Part shown: positions 5,178 through 7,106 of the stretch, piece by piece | How positions within the stretch are numbered: the stretch's first letter is position 1 | Layout: each line of letters starts with the position of its first letter | Origin: JBDSLU01 sp039916225 | GTDB lineage: Bacteria > Acidobacteriota > Vicinamibacteria > Vicinamibacterales > Vicinamibacteraceae | Length of the DNA: 7,106 bases | Assembly: GCA_039916225.1 (NCBI GenBank) | Contig: JBDSLU010000093.1 | Location: forward strand, 1-7,106 | Reading direction: 5' to 3' | Program-made: the position numbers and the translations under genes | Notes under the pieces: model-generated | The model's database searches: none | What the model saw: only the letters and a program-made list of their open reading frames with translations | Told to the model about the DNA's origin: nothing

Positions 5178-7106
5178 TCAGGCCGAAGCGCTCGGCGCGT
5201 CGAGGACGGCGCGGACGCGCTCGAGCAGGGCGCGCCCGACGAAGGGTTTCTCGATGAGCGCGAGGCCGGGGTGGAGTTCGCCATCCTCGGCCAGCGGCTC
5301 GGCATGACCGGTCATGTAGAGCACCCGCAAGTCGGCTCGCTGTGTCTGACAGAGCCGCGCGAATTCGCGTCCGCCCATGTGCGGCATGGTGAGATCGGTG
5401 AGCAACAGGTCCAACGGGCCGTGGCCGCTCAGGATCTCCAACCCTTCCTTCGGCCCTGCGGCGGCGGTCACCGCGTATCCCTGCCGGCTCAGAATCTCGT
5501 GCACCAGCTCGCGCACGCTTTCATCGTCCTCGACGAGCAGAATGGCCTCTGAGCCGGACCGAGTGGTTGCCGGTTCCGCCGCGCAGACACGGCCGCGAGG
5601 TTCCTCCGACGCGGGCAGATAGATGTGGAATGTCGATCCCTGGCCCGGCTCGCTGTCGATGGAGATCGAACCGTGACCCTGTTTGACCGCGGCGTAGACG
5701 CTCGACAAACCAAGGCCGGTGCCCTTGCCGCTCGGCTTGGTCGTGAAGAACGGCTCGAACGCGCGCGCCTTGACGGCGTCGTTCATCCCGCTGCCGGTGT
5801 CGGAGACGGCAATCATGACGTGAGGGCCCACCACCGCCCCCCGGTGCAGCGCCACGAAGGCGGCGTCCAGATCGACATCGGCGGTCTCGATCAGCAGGCG
5901 CCCGCCGGTCGGCATGGCGTCCCGGGCGTTGACGGTCAGGTTGATCAGGATCTGCTCGAGCTCCGGGGCGTCGGCGACGATCTGCCTGAGGTTCGCAGCC
6001 AGTTTCATGTCCATCTCGATGCCGTCACCGATGAGGCGGGCCAAGAGCGTGTGGATGCCGGTAATCAATTGGTTGACGTCGACGATGCCCGGCGCGAAGG
6101 TTGTGCGCCGGCTGAACGCCAGCAACCGCTGCGTCAGGGATGCCGCCGTCTGGCCGGCCTTGAGGATCTCGCGGGCGTCGGTGACCGCATCGAGCGGCAG
6201 CTCCGGTCGATTCGAGAGGAACGCGGCATAGCCGAGGATGACGGTGAGCAGGTTGTTGAAATCGTGGGCGACGCCCCCGGCGAGCTGACCGATGGCCTCC
6301 ATCTTCTGCGACTGGCGCAGTTGCGTCTCGAGCAGGTTGTGCTCGGTCACGTCGGTCAGCAAAGCCACCCGCAACCGGTCGCGATGCTCGCGCCCGTCGA
6401 GGCGCTCCACCGAGAGCAGGACGTCGCGAGGCTCGCCAGTCCGACGGACCAGTCGGGCCTGCCGCGCTCGGACCACGTCCGGACTCGTGAGCATCACGTT
6501 CTCGGCGCCGACTGCGGCCCACAAGCCGAGGTCGCTGCAGGAACGCCCGATCGAATCCCGACGAGCGTGCTCGGTCAGCCGCTCGAACTCGGTGTTGGCC
6601 TCGACGATGTGGCCGCTGCCACAGTCGTAAATGAACATGGCCGTGGGACTGTTGGCGAAAATGGCCGCGAAGCGGTCCTGCGCCTCGGCTCCGCGGCGTT
6701 CCGCAGCCTTGCGTCCGGTGACGTCGCGCAGGACGGACAGGTGCTGCCCCGGGAGGATGTTCGCGGCGCTGAGCTCCACGTCGCGCATCGTCCCGTCGGA
6801 CCGACACAGCTGAAACGCGTCAGTCGCGCCCCGTGCGACGCCCGCACCTGGAGCCGACGGCTGTCCGGCAAGGGCGGGGGCGAAAGATGCCAGACCATCT
6901 CGTGACAGGACGTCCTGCGTGGTCCCCAGCAGCGCCAGCGCCACCGAGTTCGCGGCAACGCTGTGCGTCTGATCGTCGGCGATCACCAGCCCGTCGCGAG
7001 CCCCTTCGAACACGGCGCGGAACCGTCGGGCGGCCACCTGAGTGGCCTCCTCGGCGGCCCGCCGACGGCTGACGTCGCGATAGTTGCAGACCACCGCGCG
7101 CACGGC
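5178..7106 (-). CDS. Multi-PAS hybrid sensor histidine kinase with receiver domain (5' partial)
   Basis: The frame is open through the right edge. The first codons seen (VVCNYRDVS) are the end of a PAS/PAC domain, so at least one more PAS domain and the true start lie beyond the window. Numbering from the codon at 7101-7103: PAS about 24-135, PAS about 141-257, DHp with His280 in GGVAHDFNNLL, HATPase_c with N-box Asn392, G1 box DTGSG, F box FEPFFTT and G2 box GKGTGLGL (459-466), then a receiver at about 519-636 with Asp526/Asp527, phospho-acceptor Asp570, Thr598 and Lys619. The kinase and receiver are complete by these residues. Neither visible full PAS domain has a LOV Cys motif or an obvious haem signature, so its signal is unknown. 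No transmembrane helix is seen in this part. It is a paralogue of the downstream LOV kinase: the segment from QKMEAIG to NNLLTVIL is almost identical. It precedes that gene by 23 nt, so any promoter of the pair lies outside the window. Confidence 0.95.
   Translation of the reverse strand, partial: AVRAVVCNYRDVSRRRAAEEATQVAARRFRAVFEGARDGLVIADDQTHSVAANSVALALLGTTQDVLSRDGLASFAPALAGQPSAPGAGVARGATDAFQLCRSDGTMRDVELSAANILPGQHLSVLRDVTGRKAAERRGAEAQDRFAAIFANSPTAMFIYDCGSGHIVEANTEFERLTEHARRDSIGRSCSDLGLWAAVGAENVMLTSPDVVRARQARLVRRTGEPRDVLLSVERLDGREHRDRLRVALLTDVTEHNLLETQLRQSQKMEAIGQLAGGVAHDFNNLLTVILGYAAFLSNRPELPLDAVTDAREILKAGQTAASLTQRLLAFSRRTTFAPGIVDVNQLITGIHTLLARLIGDGIEMDMKLAANLRQIVADAPELEQILINLTVNARDAMPTGGRLLIETADVDLDAAFVALHRGAVVGPHVMIAVSDTGSGMNDAVKARAFEPFFTTKPSGKGTGLGLSSVYAAVKQGHGSISIDSEPGQGSTFHIYLPASEEPRGRVCAAEPATTRSGSEAILLVEDDESVRELVHEILSRQGYAVTAAAGPKEGLEILSGHGPLDLLLTDLTMPHMGGREFARLCQTQRADLRVLYMTGHAEPLAEDGELHPGLALIEKPFVGRALLERVRAVLDAPSASA

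Noticed and set aside
2836..5307. 823-codon open frame on the plus strand, antisense to the LOV kinase
   Set aside because: The minus-strand frame encodes recognisable PAS, LOV, kinase and receiver domains. The plus frame shows no known motif and is the usual open shadow of a GC-rich gene.
5625..6905. 426-codon open frame on the plus strand, antisense to the first hybrid kinase
   Set aside because: It is a shadow of a clear histidine kinase; its composition (Val, Asp, Gly, Arg rich) fits an antisense frame and it has no recognisable domain.

Overview
The window is GC-rich bacterial DNA, densely coding, with strong GC bias at third codon positions and several GTG/TTG start options. The gene content is an Abhydrolase_10-type hydrolase, a Crp/Fnr regulator with the HTH signature common in soil lineages, and large multi-PAS hybrid histidine kinases. 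This resembles Acidobacteriota or another high-GC soil or metagenomic lineage. That placement is an inference from style and cannot be proven from the window.

Layout: the left end (3 to about 1352) holds the 3' part of a plus-strand alpha/beta hydrolase. Its reading frame has no stop where the family normally ends and runs on to 1871, antisense through the next gene. Everything else is on the minus strand and reads right to left: a multi-PAS hybrid histidine kinase cut by the window edge (7106 to 5178), a second hybrid histidine kinase 23 nt downstream (5154 to 2788), a short protein built of near-perfect heptads (2635 to 2219), and a Crp/Fnr-family regulator (2042 to 1386).

The most notable gene is the second kinase. 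Its third PAS domain is a canonical LOV blue-light photosensor, with the exact GRNCRFLQG adduct motif and all the flavin-contacting Asn, Arg and Gln residues at phototropin spacing. The two kinases are paralogous in their catalytic cores, share the same linker length between the last PAS domain and the phospho-accepting His, and are probably co-transcribed. Both end in an intact receiver domain, and neither carries an output domain. The window therefore looks like a light-responsive plus unknown-signal phosphorelay pair. Its final effector lies outside the window or acts through an unidentified partner.

The two short intergenic gaps (2636-2787 and 2043-2218) hold inverted repeats that could be mRNA 3' hairpins, and a palindrome upstream of the Crp-type gene that could be an operator. 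No RNA genes, insertion sequences, CRISPR arrays or attachment sites were seen.
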